From Sarcocystis neurona (Eukaryota > Apicomplexa > Conoidasida > Eucoccidiorida > Sarcocystidae), in NCBI GenBank assembly GCA_000727475.1, contig KL647303.1:772408-836407 (forward strand): a stretch of DNA of 64,000 nucleotides, read 5' to 3'. The notes under the pieces were generated by a model that saw only the letters and a list, made by a program, of their open reading frames with translations, was not told where the DNA came from and searched no databases. Positions 33,701 through 44,201 of the stretch are shown here, piece after piece. Position numbers and translations under genes: made by a program. The first letter of the stretch is position 1, and each line of letters begins with the position of its first letter.

Positions 33701-35928
33701 CAGACGAAACGGTCCCTGCGAGGGGGAGCTAGACAGAGACATGTCAAGAGGAACGACGAGAAGAATGCCCGCGCTGCTGCTGCCCGAAGTGTCCTGCTGC
33801 TACGGCTACTGGTGCTGCATCACGGCTGCTACTGAGCCCCTAGGAGCGATGCAACCTGCTGCCCGGCGTCCGGTGAACTGCTGCGCTACCGGCGCTGCTG
33901 CGGCTGCTTTGTTCTACTCAGAGACACGCGCTGCGAGAGAGAGTCTACATCTCGAAGCACCAGGAACGCAGGGGTGGCAACGCGTGGCCGCGCGGGCATG
34001 CACGACTTCTTCACAGAAGCTTCTCCGACGCCATTGTCTACTCCAGATACACTCTCCTTTGTATCTTTGACGGTTCTAGGAAGCCCATGCAGGCACGTCT
34101 TCACTCGCACACCTACAGCCGCAGGCGCGTCCTTCCCTCCCTTCCTCGCAGTAGCTGCGCACCGATGTGGATCGGCACCAGTGTCGCTGCAGGCCCAGCT
34201 ACCAAACGCGCGTGAATATATACATTTCACGTTTCTTATGAAGCTGTACATATAAAGTGAGGACACCGTGGGTCTGTGTGTGTTCGTGTCTGTGTGCGTG
34301 AGTTCTCGTCCCCACACGTGCGCAAACCCGCGCACCAGCGATTGCTCTCTTTCTTGCAAATAAATATACGTACATGCACATATATATATATATATAGACA
34401 CGCGGCTCTAACAGATATACTTGCTGCTTCTTGCAAATAAGTGTGCAAATATGTACATACAGACAGAGGTGCAGCCCAAGCAGATATACTTAGACACACA
34501 CCGCCGGGTGCGATGAAAGACGTGCATCGGTGACGTCGACTTTTGTAGAACACGGGCGGATGTAAGTAAAAAGCTATCCAGCGCGAGGCACGCCGCTTCA
34601 GACGGCTGCCTGCAGACACGAATCACAACAGTGGCATGCGCAGAGAGCGGGGCGCGTGTTGACAGGTGAATAACATGCAGGACAGAGTAACACACCCCGC
34701 ACACATTCACACAGACAAGCACACCTGTTCGCAGACAAAGTAACGACGGTACAAGCTCCTGACACGCAGACGCCCAGGCACGCAGGCGCGGCAACATGGC
34801 ACCGCCGCCTTCTTAGCGGCGAACGTCCAAAAGGAGAAATTCTTGGACAGAAGGCCTCTGCTGCACGAAGACCGTTCCTCCCATGCAGGTGGTTTACACG
34901 AGAGGCAAGTTCTACTTCAGCACACGTTTGTGACACACAAATACGGACGACGACGAAGATAGCGGATCACGAGACGTAAACACCAGTATCATTGTCTCTC
35001 TCTCAATATATATATATGCGTGTATAAAGAGAGAGAGATAGGTAGATAGATAGGCAGACAGATAAAGACGCGCACGGATAAGCGTTGAGTCACTCCAACG
35101 TGCCTACACGTATTTGGACGTGTTATATGACTTCTACACCAGGGAGCAGTTCTGTCTCTGCATCGCTTGTGTACTAACTTTTTCACTCTCGAGTATGAGG
35201 TGTTCATCGTCCAGCAGCTCCTTGCGCATCCTTTCCTCTGTCATATTTTCAATTCCCAAGGGATCCTCGAAACCCTTCTTTCTCCCGGTTTCTCTCTTTG
35301 CAAAAAGGGCAATGCCAGGACCAATGCGGCGCGTGGCGACTGCAGGGACCTGCACTATCGCTCTGCTGAGCGGGTGGAAAACGTCAGCTGCTGCTTTTGT
35401 CCCCTCATTTCCCCATTCGCCGTTACGAGCAGTTCTTCCCTGTTCTTCTTCTTCGTCCGGAAAAACTCTCTGAACATCGCCGCAGCTCCCCTCTTCCACT
35501 CTCACTTTATACACAAATGCGCGGGTGCCCGTGCTGCCAGAATCCACCACCACCGCGTAGTACTCCGGTAAGTCGACTACTTCATCTTCGCACAATATCG
35601 AAGATAAGGAGTCACCGGGATGGCGACGGGAAGAGCCGCGAGAAGAAACTGAACAGGACGAAGAGGTAACGCCACCGGACGGGTCTTTATTACATTGGGC
35701 CGTCGCCGGGTGTCCGGCGTCTGCGGCTATTGCGACAGCGGCGGGGAAGAGAAGGAAGGGAGAAAACACAAAGAAGTTAAAGCGATGTACGAAACTAACG
35801 AAAGCGCACAACAAAACAACAGACAAATGTGGGGAAGAAAAGAAGAACCACACGGGGCCTCTTGCGTACCGGCATGTGCTGCAGTGTACGTACGGCGGCG
35901 CCGACGAGGGCACACTTGCGAGGCTCAT
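20625..35928 (-). CDS. GDA1/CD39-family nucleoside phosphatase (apyrase) with C-terminal HEEL
   Basis: Hydrolyses nucleoside di- and/or triphosphates; the exact substrate cannot be read from sequence. Eight exons: 35179-35928, 32080-32388, 29743-30586, 28454-29172, 25870-25968, 24552-24691, 23483-23558 and 20625-20990. All joins are phase-compatible; product about 1,100 residues. Apyrase regions in order: ACR1 VVVDSGSTGTRAFVY (126-140), ACR2 RGTAGMRAL (334-342), ACR3 LTGAEEGVLGWVALNQLL (375-392, with the catalytic Glu position), ACR4 LVEMGGASAQVVF (487-499), then SFLGLG, ATENFYHF (898-905) and EISWTAAVPMLY near the C-terminus. Ala, Gln and Glu/Lys-rich insertions make it about twice the usual length. 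A hydrophobic stretch at about 27-68 could be a signal or anchor. The final HEEL is a KDEL-type ER retrieval signal. The ATENFYHF form resembles the plant APY6/7 and NTPDase4/7 classes more than secreted Toxoplasma NTPases; that is an inference. Confidence 0.93.
21380..21960. repeat. TA/CATA/GATA microsatellite in the last apyrase intron
   Basis: Long TA runs with GATA and CATA units and a CA run at about 21,824-21,851. Many short spurious frames on both strands. Confidence 0.85.
22656..22880. repeat. Polypyrimidine tract (purine-rich on the transcribed strand)
   Basis: About 220 bases almost entirely C and T on the plus strand, with TCTCTCCCT-type units. It lies in the last apyrase intron and is flanked by purine-rich DNA at about 22,905-23,060. 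Confidence 0.8.
23090..23480. repeat. AGC/GCA triplet repeats inside an apyrase intron
   Basis: CAG/GCA runs between the intron's GTAAGT donor and about 23.09 kb. The minus-strand Ala-rich frame across it is open, but it begins exactly at the exon 7 donor, so I treat it as intronic. Confidence 0.7.
23483..23558 (-). CDS. Apyrase exon 7
   Basis: A 76-base exon with a very strong acceptor (TTTCTTTTCAG) and donor (GTAAGT), phase 2 in and phase 0 out. It encodes LMFMSEFLRRVVGLERDRV, the helix before the final conserved Trp motif. Confidence 0.88.
24552..24691 (-). CDS. Apyrase exon 6
   Basis: Acceptor CGTGCTGCAG, phase 0; donor GTGAGC, phase 2. It encodes REGRKLCFLQQV and ends in ACFG, matching the family pattern of a Cys-bearing helix followed by a CF motif. 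Confidence 0.87.
25640..26260. repeat. GA-rich polypurine stretch in apyrase introns
   Basis: Strongly purine-biased plus strand with AAGA/GGAG units on either side of exon 5. The charged (plus) or Ser/Leu-rich (minus) frames it creates are not credible genes. Confidence 0.7.
25870..25968 (-). CDS. Apyrase exon 5 (ATENFYHF)
   Basis: A 33-codon exon, acceptor CTGCTGCAG and donor GTACCT, both phase 0. LYATENFYHF matches the aromatic ATENFF/Y segment of plant-type apyrases. Confidence 0.88.
26380..28270. repeat. TA/CATACA microsatellite-rich apyrase intron
   Basis: Several TA runs and imperfect CATACACA/TATACGTA units with degenerate direct repeats, for example GGTACACA(G/A) followed by an AAAAGGA(G/C)GTA phrase near 26,660, 26,800 and 26,960. 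Confidence 0.75.
28454..29172 (-). CDS. Apyrase exon 4 (conserved Cys region and charged insert)
   Basis: Acceptor GCATGCACAG, phase 1; donor GTACGT, phase 0. The motif VPCLPADVRVHV matches the conserved Cys segment after SFLGxG in apyrases. A long Gln/Arg then Glu/Lys-rich insert follows, and the exon closes with QGTSDGTACM, plausibly the family's GTG...C element. Confidence 0.88.
29225..29395. repeat. TA/CATA microsatellite in an apyrase intron
   Basis: Alternating TA and TGTA/CATA units between exons 3 and 4. Confidence 0.8.
29743..30586 (-). CDS. Apyrase exon 3 (ACR3 and ACR4)
   Basis: Acceptor ACTTTTTGCAG, phase 0; donor GTACGC, phase 1. It contains ACR3, a Ser/Gln/Thr-rich insert of about 80 residues, ACR4, a second Ala/Gln-rich insert, and the strand VVYSKSFLGL. 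Joining exon 4 completes FLGLG followed by RQHALLQ, the expected family order. Confidence 0.93.
30587..32079. other. Apyrase intron 2: CAG/GCA triplets, then TA microsatellites
   Basis: CAG/GCA runs at about 30,890-31,340 and TA/CACA repeats at about 31,460-31,960. Skipping the whole stretch keeps exons 2 and 3 in phase and joins ACR2 to ACR3 at normal family spacing. Confidence 0.65.
32080..32388 (-). CDS. Apyrase exon 2 (ACR2)
   Basis: Acceptor CTGGTTTTTCAG, phase 0; donor GTAAGA, phase 0. An Ala/Gln-rich insert is followed by a helix (VEESLEKYLGELRNF) and the ACR2 motif. Confidence 0.92.
32389..35178. other. Apyrase intron 1: TA/CATA repeats and unassigned frames
   Basis: Microsatellites lie at about 32,580-33,060 and 33,370-33,500. 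A short GCT tract is at about 33,770-33,910, and GAGA/TAGATA units are at about 35,005-35,060. Frames such as 33,509-33,742 on the minus strand are not repeat-derived but are not needed to join exons 1 and 2. Confidence 0.55.
35179..35928 (-). CDS. Apyrase exon 1 (ACR1)
   Basis: The ATG is at 35926-35928; the frame is open a little further upstream but without another ATG. It encodes the hydrophobic N-terminus, a Ser-rich linker and ACR1, then a segment with RIGPGIALF that precedes ACR2 in the family. Donor GTTAGT, phase 0. The pyrimidine-rich DNA coding for the hydrophobic stretch also looks like an intron end (CAATAG near 35,728), so an unseen upstream exon could replace it. Confidence 0.8.
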
Positions 35929-38900
35929 GGCGGACCTGAATGGAGAGACGGTGGTGGAAAATTGACAGATTCGTTTCGCCAAAGACACTTTGTACGCAGG
36001 AAGGGTAGACTGAACAAGAATGATACAAATCGAACGTGCTCCTGTAGGACTGCGGTGGAGAATTGGGAGGACTCCACGTACAAGTTTACAACGTTACTGG
36101 TATACAAATTTATACACAGACGGAGAAGCATACATCTCTGCACAAACGCTACCCACTTCCGTTCATTTCGAGAGGCGAAAGACAGAGCGCCCAGAGGACG
36201 AATAGGAAAGAAGCGGAGCACGTATGACGCCGTAGAATAATTCTCTACTGAACGAACGTATACCGCAGACGAGACACAAGCCGACGTAGTGTAGTGCCGG
36301 AGAGTGCGGATAACGGGAAACTGGTTGGCAGGAGCATTTCGTGTGCCGGGAGGTGAACTAATCCGCACCAAAAATAACCGCACTTTTGTGTCGTTTGACA
36401 GAATATATGTTCAAACATTTGTTGCCACAGATCTTCGACTGCATGTTGACTGCCTCCTTACTGACCTGCCGCGACCAACTTAACCATTGTACACAACCAT
36501 GTGAACTCACGTCTTCCTGGCAAACTACACAATGCAAGGAAGACGCACTGCGTGTGATAGAAAGCGTGATAGAGCCGGCCCTGAGGCAGAAGCCACTAGC
36601 GATGAAGTCTTCTCGAACAGGAAAGTACACTGCGTTTGCATGCTATAGCACACAAGGAGGCTCGGCAGCGCGGTAACAGGGAGTGTCCAAGATACTGTCA
36701 GTCCCTGTTGAGGGGGAAACGAGATACCGGAAGACGAACTGGAGCCGCACTGGAATCTCCTGCCACTTACAGGAAGGTGCGGATCAAAAGGAGCTGTTGG
36801 AAAGCGTCATCTACGTTATTGAGAGAAGTCCGTTAGAGAGCCCGAACAAGAAAAGCACCAAATTCGACCCGGTCCTCAGAGCTACAAAACGTTCTAACTA
36901 GATCCATGGAAGTTCCACCCATCTCAGGAAACAAACGCGACCGCAGTTGACACGCAGAAGAACACTGTTTTTAGAAAAGGTGCTTGCGACGCTGTTGGCC
37001 TAGACAAAAGTTGCTTAGCCGCTAAAACTGTCTCAGCGCGAGCAGAGGTGGAAAAAGCTGAACTTGTCGAAAAGAGGCCCCAGCTGGGCACATGACAAAC
37101 GTGGTCGACGGTGTGGTACACGGGAAAACGCTAAGAAATTGCCAACTCGTACACCTTCCATTGCCTTCTCCTTGAAAAAGGACGGGGTGAACTTGATGAC
37201 GAACTGCCGACGTGAGTGGGGGAACCTGGTCTCGACGCAAATATGCAGCTGTCGGTCGAAGGGAACATGCTGTCCCCAAAGTGGCGAGTAATCTCCCCAG
37301 AGCTTAGCATCTAATCATCGGCGAATTTCTCGGTTGTTTCTGCTTCGTCGCAGCAAACAGGTAAGAGCGTTCGGGTAGATACACAAGGAACGCCACATCT
37401 GGCACTACTGTTTGGAGGAGTTGTATACGTTACTGGCGAATTGACTTGACACGGAAAAGTGCAGGAAGGGAACAGGAGACAAACGCCTCCAGAAGCAGTT
37501 AGTAGGTCGAGTTTGTGCCTCCCTTTGCACGGGAAAAAAAGTCGACCACACTTTATTCGATGAAGAGTCGACGAAACGGCGGCAAAACTGCGACAGTGAA
37601 CTATCCGCAACGTCGACAGCCGTGCGGGTAGCCACGACAGGCAACCGAGGGGGGCTCTGGGGAGGGCCAGGTGGTGACGACAGAACTTCAGGAGGAAAGG
37701 CGGGCCAAAAAACAACTGCGACGCATCTGCGGTTGCAGGCAGACAGATGTCCGACCTCCCTTTAGAGGAAAAAGTATATCGGTTTGGGGTTTCCAGGTTT
37801 CTTCCTTCAAAAGACAATGATGCCCAAACAGATGTAAAACAACGACAGTACTGCAACACACGTACGTCTGCGTAGATACAGTTGCACGTATGCGTTGATA
37901 TACGCTTGTGGGGGTCCAGAGCGTAAAAAACACGAAAGCTAGTTCAGTAGTGCGCAGAGCCCTACGGAGGAGACCTGCATACTCCTTGACCCAGTGGTCA
38001 AGTACACATGTCCGATACGGCGCTGCAGTGTCTTCAAAACATATACAGTTCACCTCTTTTCGTAAAACGTCACCACGAGGGAGCTTTGTAAAGGTAACCA
38101 GCAGTGACGGCCGGGTGCATACGTATAGGCCCTAAAGAAATACCGATTCACTATCGTAAGCACGCCTCGACACCGTACACCTGTGGTCACGGAAGGATGG
38201 CCTTATCATTTGTTCACAGCTACATCTCCTCAGACCTTTCTCCTCGCTATCCAGCACGTATTTGTTTATGTATAATTACATGTGTATGTATACACATATG
38301 TTTACATATGAATGCGAGCGGTGTGCAGCTCCGTACGAGCACGCACTAGCGCGGAAATTTGGCGCGCAGAGCACCCCATTCGACGCAGTTACAGTCCTCG
38401 CCACGAAGGCGCATCTGCTTCTTGCGCTGCGCGGAACAATCTTTTTATTCAACTCGGCTAGTGCGGAGGTCCTGTCGACTTCACACGAGAGAGGCGCAGA
38501 GCTGCCGGAAAAACAGAGGAGCACATCTCGGCAACGTCCCCCATGGTGCACGGATATGGAAGAGAGACCGGAGTAAGCTCTCTGGGTAAGAGCGGAAAAG
38601 CAGAAGTCCTGTAGACGTTTCCCACAGGATACCGCATCGCCGCTGCTTTAAGAGTTTCGAAACGCATTCGTGGTGGGGAAGCCGGTGCTGATAATGTTTA
38701 GGCGGCACCTGGCGGACTCCGTGAGCTGAGAATGGCGAGCGTAACACAGGACGCGTTCTTTGCAGACGTGCTTGTACCCTTCTAGGCAGGTTCCTACAGA
38801 AGTAAAGATGCGCCTTGAGCTCCCATGTTTTTAAGTCTCCCAGAAAAACTTCACGGCGCACTATTAGAACCTTGCTAAGGGGAGGGCATGAAGTGCCAGA

Positions 38901-41900
38901 AATTTTGTGCGTAGAAGCTGTAATTTAAAACAGACCACCGTTATTTACATTCTTCCTCACGTGGCGCTAAGCACCACGGAACTCGGGTCAAACGACGTTG
39001 TCCACTGATTCACGCTGCAAAATGCACCCGTTGCTTGTACACTAATCGAAATGGTGCAAATCATTGACTTCTATGCGCGACAGCTTTCAAAAGGGAATAC
39101 ATCATCTGTCGACTGCATACGTGATTGAGTACATGGAGATGGTAAGCCTGAAGATGACAGGAGATCAATAAGCATGAACGCATTATCCTACTAAGAAAAA
39201 ATATTTTGCCTTCGATTATCTCCTTTCCAATGAAGCAAACGAGAGGCACCATTTGATTAAATGCATTTTAAAATTTACGGTGAATGTCTTATACTCGACA
39301 GGAAGTATGTCATGTTAAGCAAAAATATGTTCGCCTTGGATCATCTCTTTCCCGGTGAGACTGACAAACGGCATCATCTAATTTCAAACATACTACTTAC
39401 CGTGAATTTTTCCATCCGAAAGGAAGTATCCACCCTTAGCAGCCAAGAACTCTGGGAGCGTGGTCTTGGGACTAAATCTTCACTGACATTTAGTCCTATG
39501 TATATTTAAGTGAAGAGTGCTTTGAATGGAGATGCTACACGAAGAGGAAAAAGTTCGTTGCTTTATACTTCGTGTGACGCGCGGGAGCAAAATCATGCTC
39601 CGCTTTCACTGCATCTTCACTGCAGCCACCTTTTACGATAAAGAACTCCTCAACTCTGTTGCCCAACAGTGTGACACGAGCACAATGAACGCAAACAGGA
39701 ACACGTTTGGACACATATGTGCATACTGGATTTGGCAAATCGGGCTGTCCTCTGTCTCCTGTCTGCGAATGAGTAACACCACCAAAAAACCTTGGTACGT
39801 TCAACGCGGATCAATTGGCTAGTGAACAAAGCCTACTTTTTCTGCGCCCTTTACCCTAAGTGAGCAGTTGGTCAGTGTTGTACAATGCAACATGCGCTGG
39901 AAATTCTTCTGCGTGGAGGTAAATGCTACACTTACTATTGTTCCTCACAAACTAAACACGACCTCATCAGTTCTTTTTCTTCGCTCCTACATTCCCGCGC
40001 CATTCTGACACATCAGAGTGTAGCATTCAGATACGCGCACTCGTACACGTATATTACATATATATATATATCGAACATACGTATGCGTGTATATCCATTT
40101 GTGTAGGTATTACGTACGTACATATGTGTGTTTCTATGCATGTACGTACATACACAACCTCATGTACATGCACATGTACACACGTACGTACACCCGTATA
40201 CGGAGGGCTAGCACGTATGTGGGCTGTGCGGAACGACATGGTATCGAATTAAGAAAATCTCGTAAATATGTGCACATGGTGGAAACGTACTTCATTTTCC
40301 AACTGCCAGCCGTCTGCCTCTTACCTAACATTTCCGCGGCGGTCATCGTATTTTGTATCATCGTCTGCGAATCGTGTGCATCGAAACCGCCGCATGCAAA
40401 ATGCGTAGTAAACAAAACGTACTACCTCTGCCATTACGTGGTTCACAAGTCTCCGTATATTCGTAAAGACCTTGTTACCTCATAGTGAGTCTCTCAATGC
40501 ACTCGGATTCTAGGTTAATCACACGGTGAGGCTAAGTCACCGAAACAGATACTCTCTAGTGCCGTCCTGCATAACAGTGCATATAAATGGCCCTGCTAGT
40601 TCGTCGTTGTACGCCCCCACCGCAGCCCCTAACTCCTGTACGGAGGGAAACTGCATCTTCGCTTTCAGTAACTGGCTCTTAAATGTTATGAAGGGTTGAC
40701 CAGTTCTGCCCACTCATCGGAACAGGCCTACGAAAAATTATGCACGCTTACGGTTTTTGATCTGCCTCAGCGACGGACACGGCCGCTCGTAGCTGCTCGC
40801 AGCTCACGTCAAAGCTCTGCCTTGCGTTTACTGAATGACTACGAGAGGAGGTACTCTCAACTAAAGGAGTGCGGCTCACCTGCGCAGCGCCTGTGCAATG
40901 TCTTTGTGCCTGCAGCTACGCAGACTCTATGCCGTACATGAGCACGGTAGCACTAAACACCCGTCCTGGATAGGTCCTAACAAATATCCGAGAAACTCGA
41001 GAATACACAGAGGCCACTTGACAGTAATAGACGTACAGAGACTAGATGCCGGCGAGGTATATAGCTGCAGGTGCACCATGCGTGGCTCCTCATGTAAAAA
41101 TACTTGGGTCTTCAAAGAACTCAGTTTGACACAGAGGCACGGCGATGTAACTGTGTCGAAGCACGTAGGCGGATCTACAAAGCTGTGCCTGAAATTCTGT
41201 TCAAGCTTTCCAAAACTCCTAAAGCGGGTGGCAAGAACAGTTCTTTATTTCTCCCGACTCCTGAATTTCAGCATTCCGCTTCGTAATGCACAACGCGCTA
41301 CGAACAGTACTCGGCTCTTTCCCATTGCACCGCCGCCCCCTGGAGCCACTTTTGTATGAAAAAAAGTGTACTAAGGCGACTAGAGATAGCAGTGCATTAG
41401 ATAAATACGTCTCTCTTTGAAAAGGAGGAGCAGCCATCGCAAAAAAATAGGAAGCATTAAGATGGCGGCTTGTGAGGAGCCCATTGCGTTGCTGAACAGT
41501 GGGAGAAGCTTACGCCTCTGGAGGGCTGTGTATACTATACAAATAGCTATTCCAGAGGTCAGACGCAAAACGACGACTTCGTGCAATGAGGCACGTTTCA
41601 CAACTGCGACTGAAAAAATCGTTCTACGGGGCGAAACTGTTGTACGATATTGTCTTGCGGCGTTTGCGCCAGGGCACCGCGAGCGTCCGGTCCCGCTTAA
41701 AGATCCAGGGACACGGCTTTTTTTTAAGTTCAACAAAGCAGAGATGTTCAGCAGCGCGATAGCTCGCATTATGAAGTCGTGGTTTTCATCGTTGCCTTCG
41801 GGACGTTCTGGCGAAGTATCCAGCGAAGACTGAAAAGCTGGACTCGATACGACGTTGCACATGTGACACGATCACAGATGGACCCTGACCGTGTACTTTT

Positions 41901-43820
41901 TCAAGCAACAAAAACTCCATCTATGTCCACTATAACAGCGGCATCTCTCACGGCAGAATTAATACTCAATGGGTTAACCTGGTACGTTCACATAAAAAAC
42001 TTAGGAGAAGCACCTGGGTGTATCTCGTCCATTCTATCTACAAATTCATAAACAATTACACATTGGACGCGGTTTCCCGTGTGACGTTGCATATAGCTGG
42101 CCTCTTAAGAAGAACGGCGACGCCTCGGAAGACTCAGATCAGCTACCACCAAAAAAGTGTTGTAGCAATGCAAATTCAGATTCCTCTACGACATCATGTG
42201 GAAAAACTCTAACGCAAAATGGGACAAAGCTGTGTAGGGTATTTCCTGAGACTCTGCCGGGGCGCTTCTGCTTCACGCAAAGACGTGAACCTCGTGGACG
42301 TGTGTCATGTCTCCTGGTAAACACGGGGGCGTTCGTCACCCACAAGCATGCGTGACACACCTACGTCTGGACAAAACTACATACATTAGAACAAACGTGT
42401 CTTTTATTTCACGCGTACACACAACAAACACATGCACATACCTATACAATTACCTCACGCTAGACGCCGACACTGTAAACCCAGTGTGTGGGACAGTGGA
42501 TACACTTGATCCGAATGAGACGAACTAGAAAGCGCTCTCTGGACGGTATGGCGGAGGACAGGTGAAGAACGATCCCAGAGCAATTCTGTAAGAACAGCAA
42601 CACCACAGCGAGGATGCGAGAAACTATGATAGAACGTTCACACGTATTCTCGCCAGTAAGTCACAGAAATTTGTGAAGCCCCGTAGTTATTTACAAGCTC
42701 AGCCTGCCGCGTAGATCTCGAACACGAAAAACGACTTTGGACAAAGGGAAGAGAAAACGCCGGCTTCTGTCAAGAAGAACCACACACGCGGCATACCACG
42801 AGACCGAGAACGAGTGCCATCGACAGCTCAAAATGTCCTTTCATTTAACGAGGGTAAGACGTGTGCATCGCACAATCCATGAAAATTGAATCCTACATGA
42901 TTAACAATGCAGCAAACCCCCGCTCCGTACAAAATCGGAGCTACAGCTATTTCTGTCCCCTCAACCCGTCACACGTCATTCCACGCCGATTTCAAAAGCA
43001 CGTCAACACAGCTACTTTCCTCGTTTCTGCTGGCCGACTCAACAAAAAAGTGGTGTTTATCCATAACGCACGTATAGTCTCTTTTTAGTACTGGTACTTA
43101 CAAATTATATTTACAAAGAGCAGACTTATAGATTCACGCACAAGACACAACGCACAAAAAACATATGTCGTCGCTTACCTGTAGATACATATATAGAGAG
43201 AGGTGTATCGTCCTCCTGATTTCACCTACGCTGATGTCTAAAATTCTGTCACATTATTATGTTCCTTTGTGTTCTGACTACAGTAACACATGCTCTACTG
43301 AAGCAGGTCCTCACGTGCACTTCTCACATGAATGTGTATCTATGCGCATGTGTCTACATATGTGAAAAGCGAGACACAGACAAGGACGAAGGACGCGTAG
43401 AGACCTACGAGTGTCTGCGTGCACGTACGCAGAGGGAAGAAAATACAAGAATATGTTGAGGCACGTGTGCAAACTTGTATACAAATGATTAGGGAGAGAG
43501 TTAACCTACTTTCTGCAATTGATGAGAGGTGGAACGAACACATCCATACATACACGCACAACTGCACCCGCGGAGATATACGTCTACTCATATAGGAAGA
43601 GATAGACAACGATTGTTTCCTGCGAACTCCGCAGCAAGTAAGCCACACTTTTGATGTAGGTGGGTACGTTTAAACGTACAAATACGCCCGCACCACTAGC
43701 GTCCACAATCATCTACGTCTACACACACACCGGCTGCGTAGGCACGTCTGTAACATATATCCCCTTCCTTCCCAAAACCACCACAAGCACCTGCAGCGAT
43801 CGCGATCTCACTCCCTTTTT
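35929..43820. other. Microsatellite-poor intergenic region with unassigned frames
   Basis: Apart from a TA/GTAC cluster at about 40,040-40,200 and a short one near 38,270, this stretch has ordinary complexity. Open frames of 60-160 codons occur on both strands, e.g. plus 36,386-36,676, 40,898-41,359 and 41,417-41,833 (the last also open on minus). No family motif or full splice chain is evident. Confidence 0.5.
39190..39430 (+). repeat. Diverged tandem duplication with coding-type conservation
   Basis: Copy 1 (about 39190-39309) and copy 2 (about 39313-39430) are offset by 125 falling to 121 bases. Read in the copy 2 frame, copy 1 needs one extra base but then gives ERHHLIKCILKFTVN against KRHHLISNILLTVN. 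Several codon differences are synonymous (AGG/CGG, CAC/CAT, TTG/CTA) and one indel is three bases. Confidence 0.6.
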
Positions 43821-43900
43821 ATGCACACTTACATCAAACAAATGTACACAAAGACATCTTATACGCACTTACATCAAACAAATGTAAAGGAAGACATCCA
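43821..43900. repeat. 40-base tandem duplication over the NIPA-like stop codon
   Basis: Units 43821-43860 and 43861-43900 match at 33 of 40 positions by eye. The unit nearer the gene carries the last codons and TGA (43874-43876); the other lies just downstream in the gene's direction. Confidence 0.85.
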
Positions 43901-44201
43901 CAGGGATCGGCACCCTTCATGATTCTGTACTACCCCAACGACTTGCCTTTCCTCATCTGTTCCGTCGAGTTCCCCAAGACGCTGTGCAAACAACTCCGGC
44001 TGCGAAGCCTTGGCAACAGCCCCTGACGGAGCGGCAGCCAGGACGGCAATCCCCCCTATTACAAGAAGAATACCGACACCGAAAATGGTGAGCTGTGCAG
44101 CCGACATATTTTCGTACTCTCTGAAAAGTAGCAACCCTCCCAGGGATCCGCTCGCTATTAACGTAGCGTTTATCACTGGCACCGCGAGCTTCGCCTCGTG
44201 C
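43874..44201 (-). CDS. NIPA-like exon 5 (TM8-TM9, C-terminus)
   Basis: Acceptor CTGTTGCAG, phase 2. AVPVINATLIASGSLGGLLL and LTIFGVGILLVIGGIAVL are the last two helices of the family. A soluble tail of about 50 residues follows, with the stop at 43874-43876. Confidence 0.9.

Noticed and set aside
35695..36240. A 181-codon plus-strand frame
   Set aside because: It is antisense to the start of the apyrase gene, Arg/Lys-rich, and has no domain.
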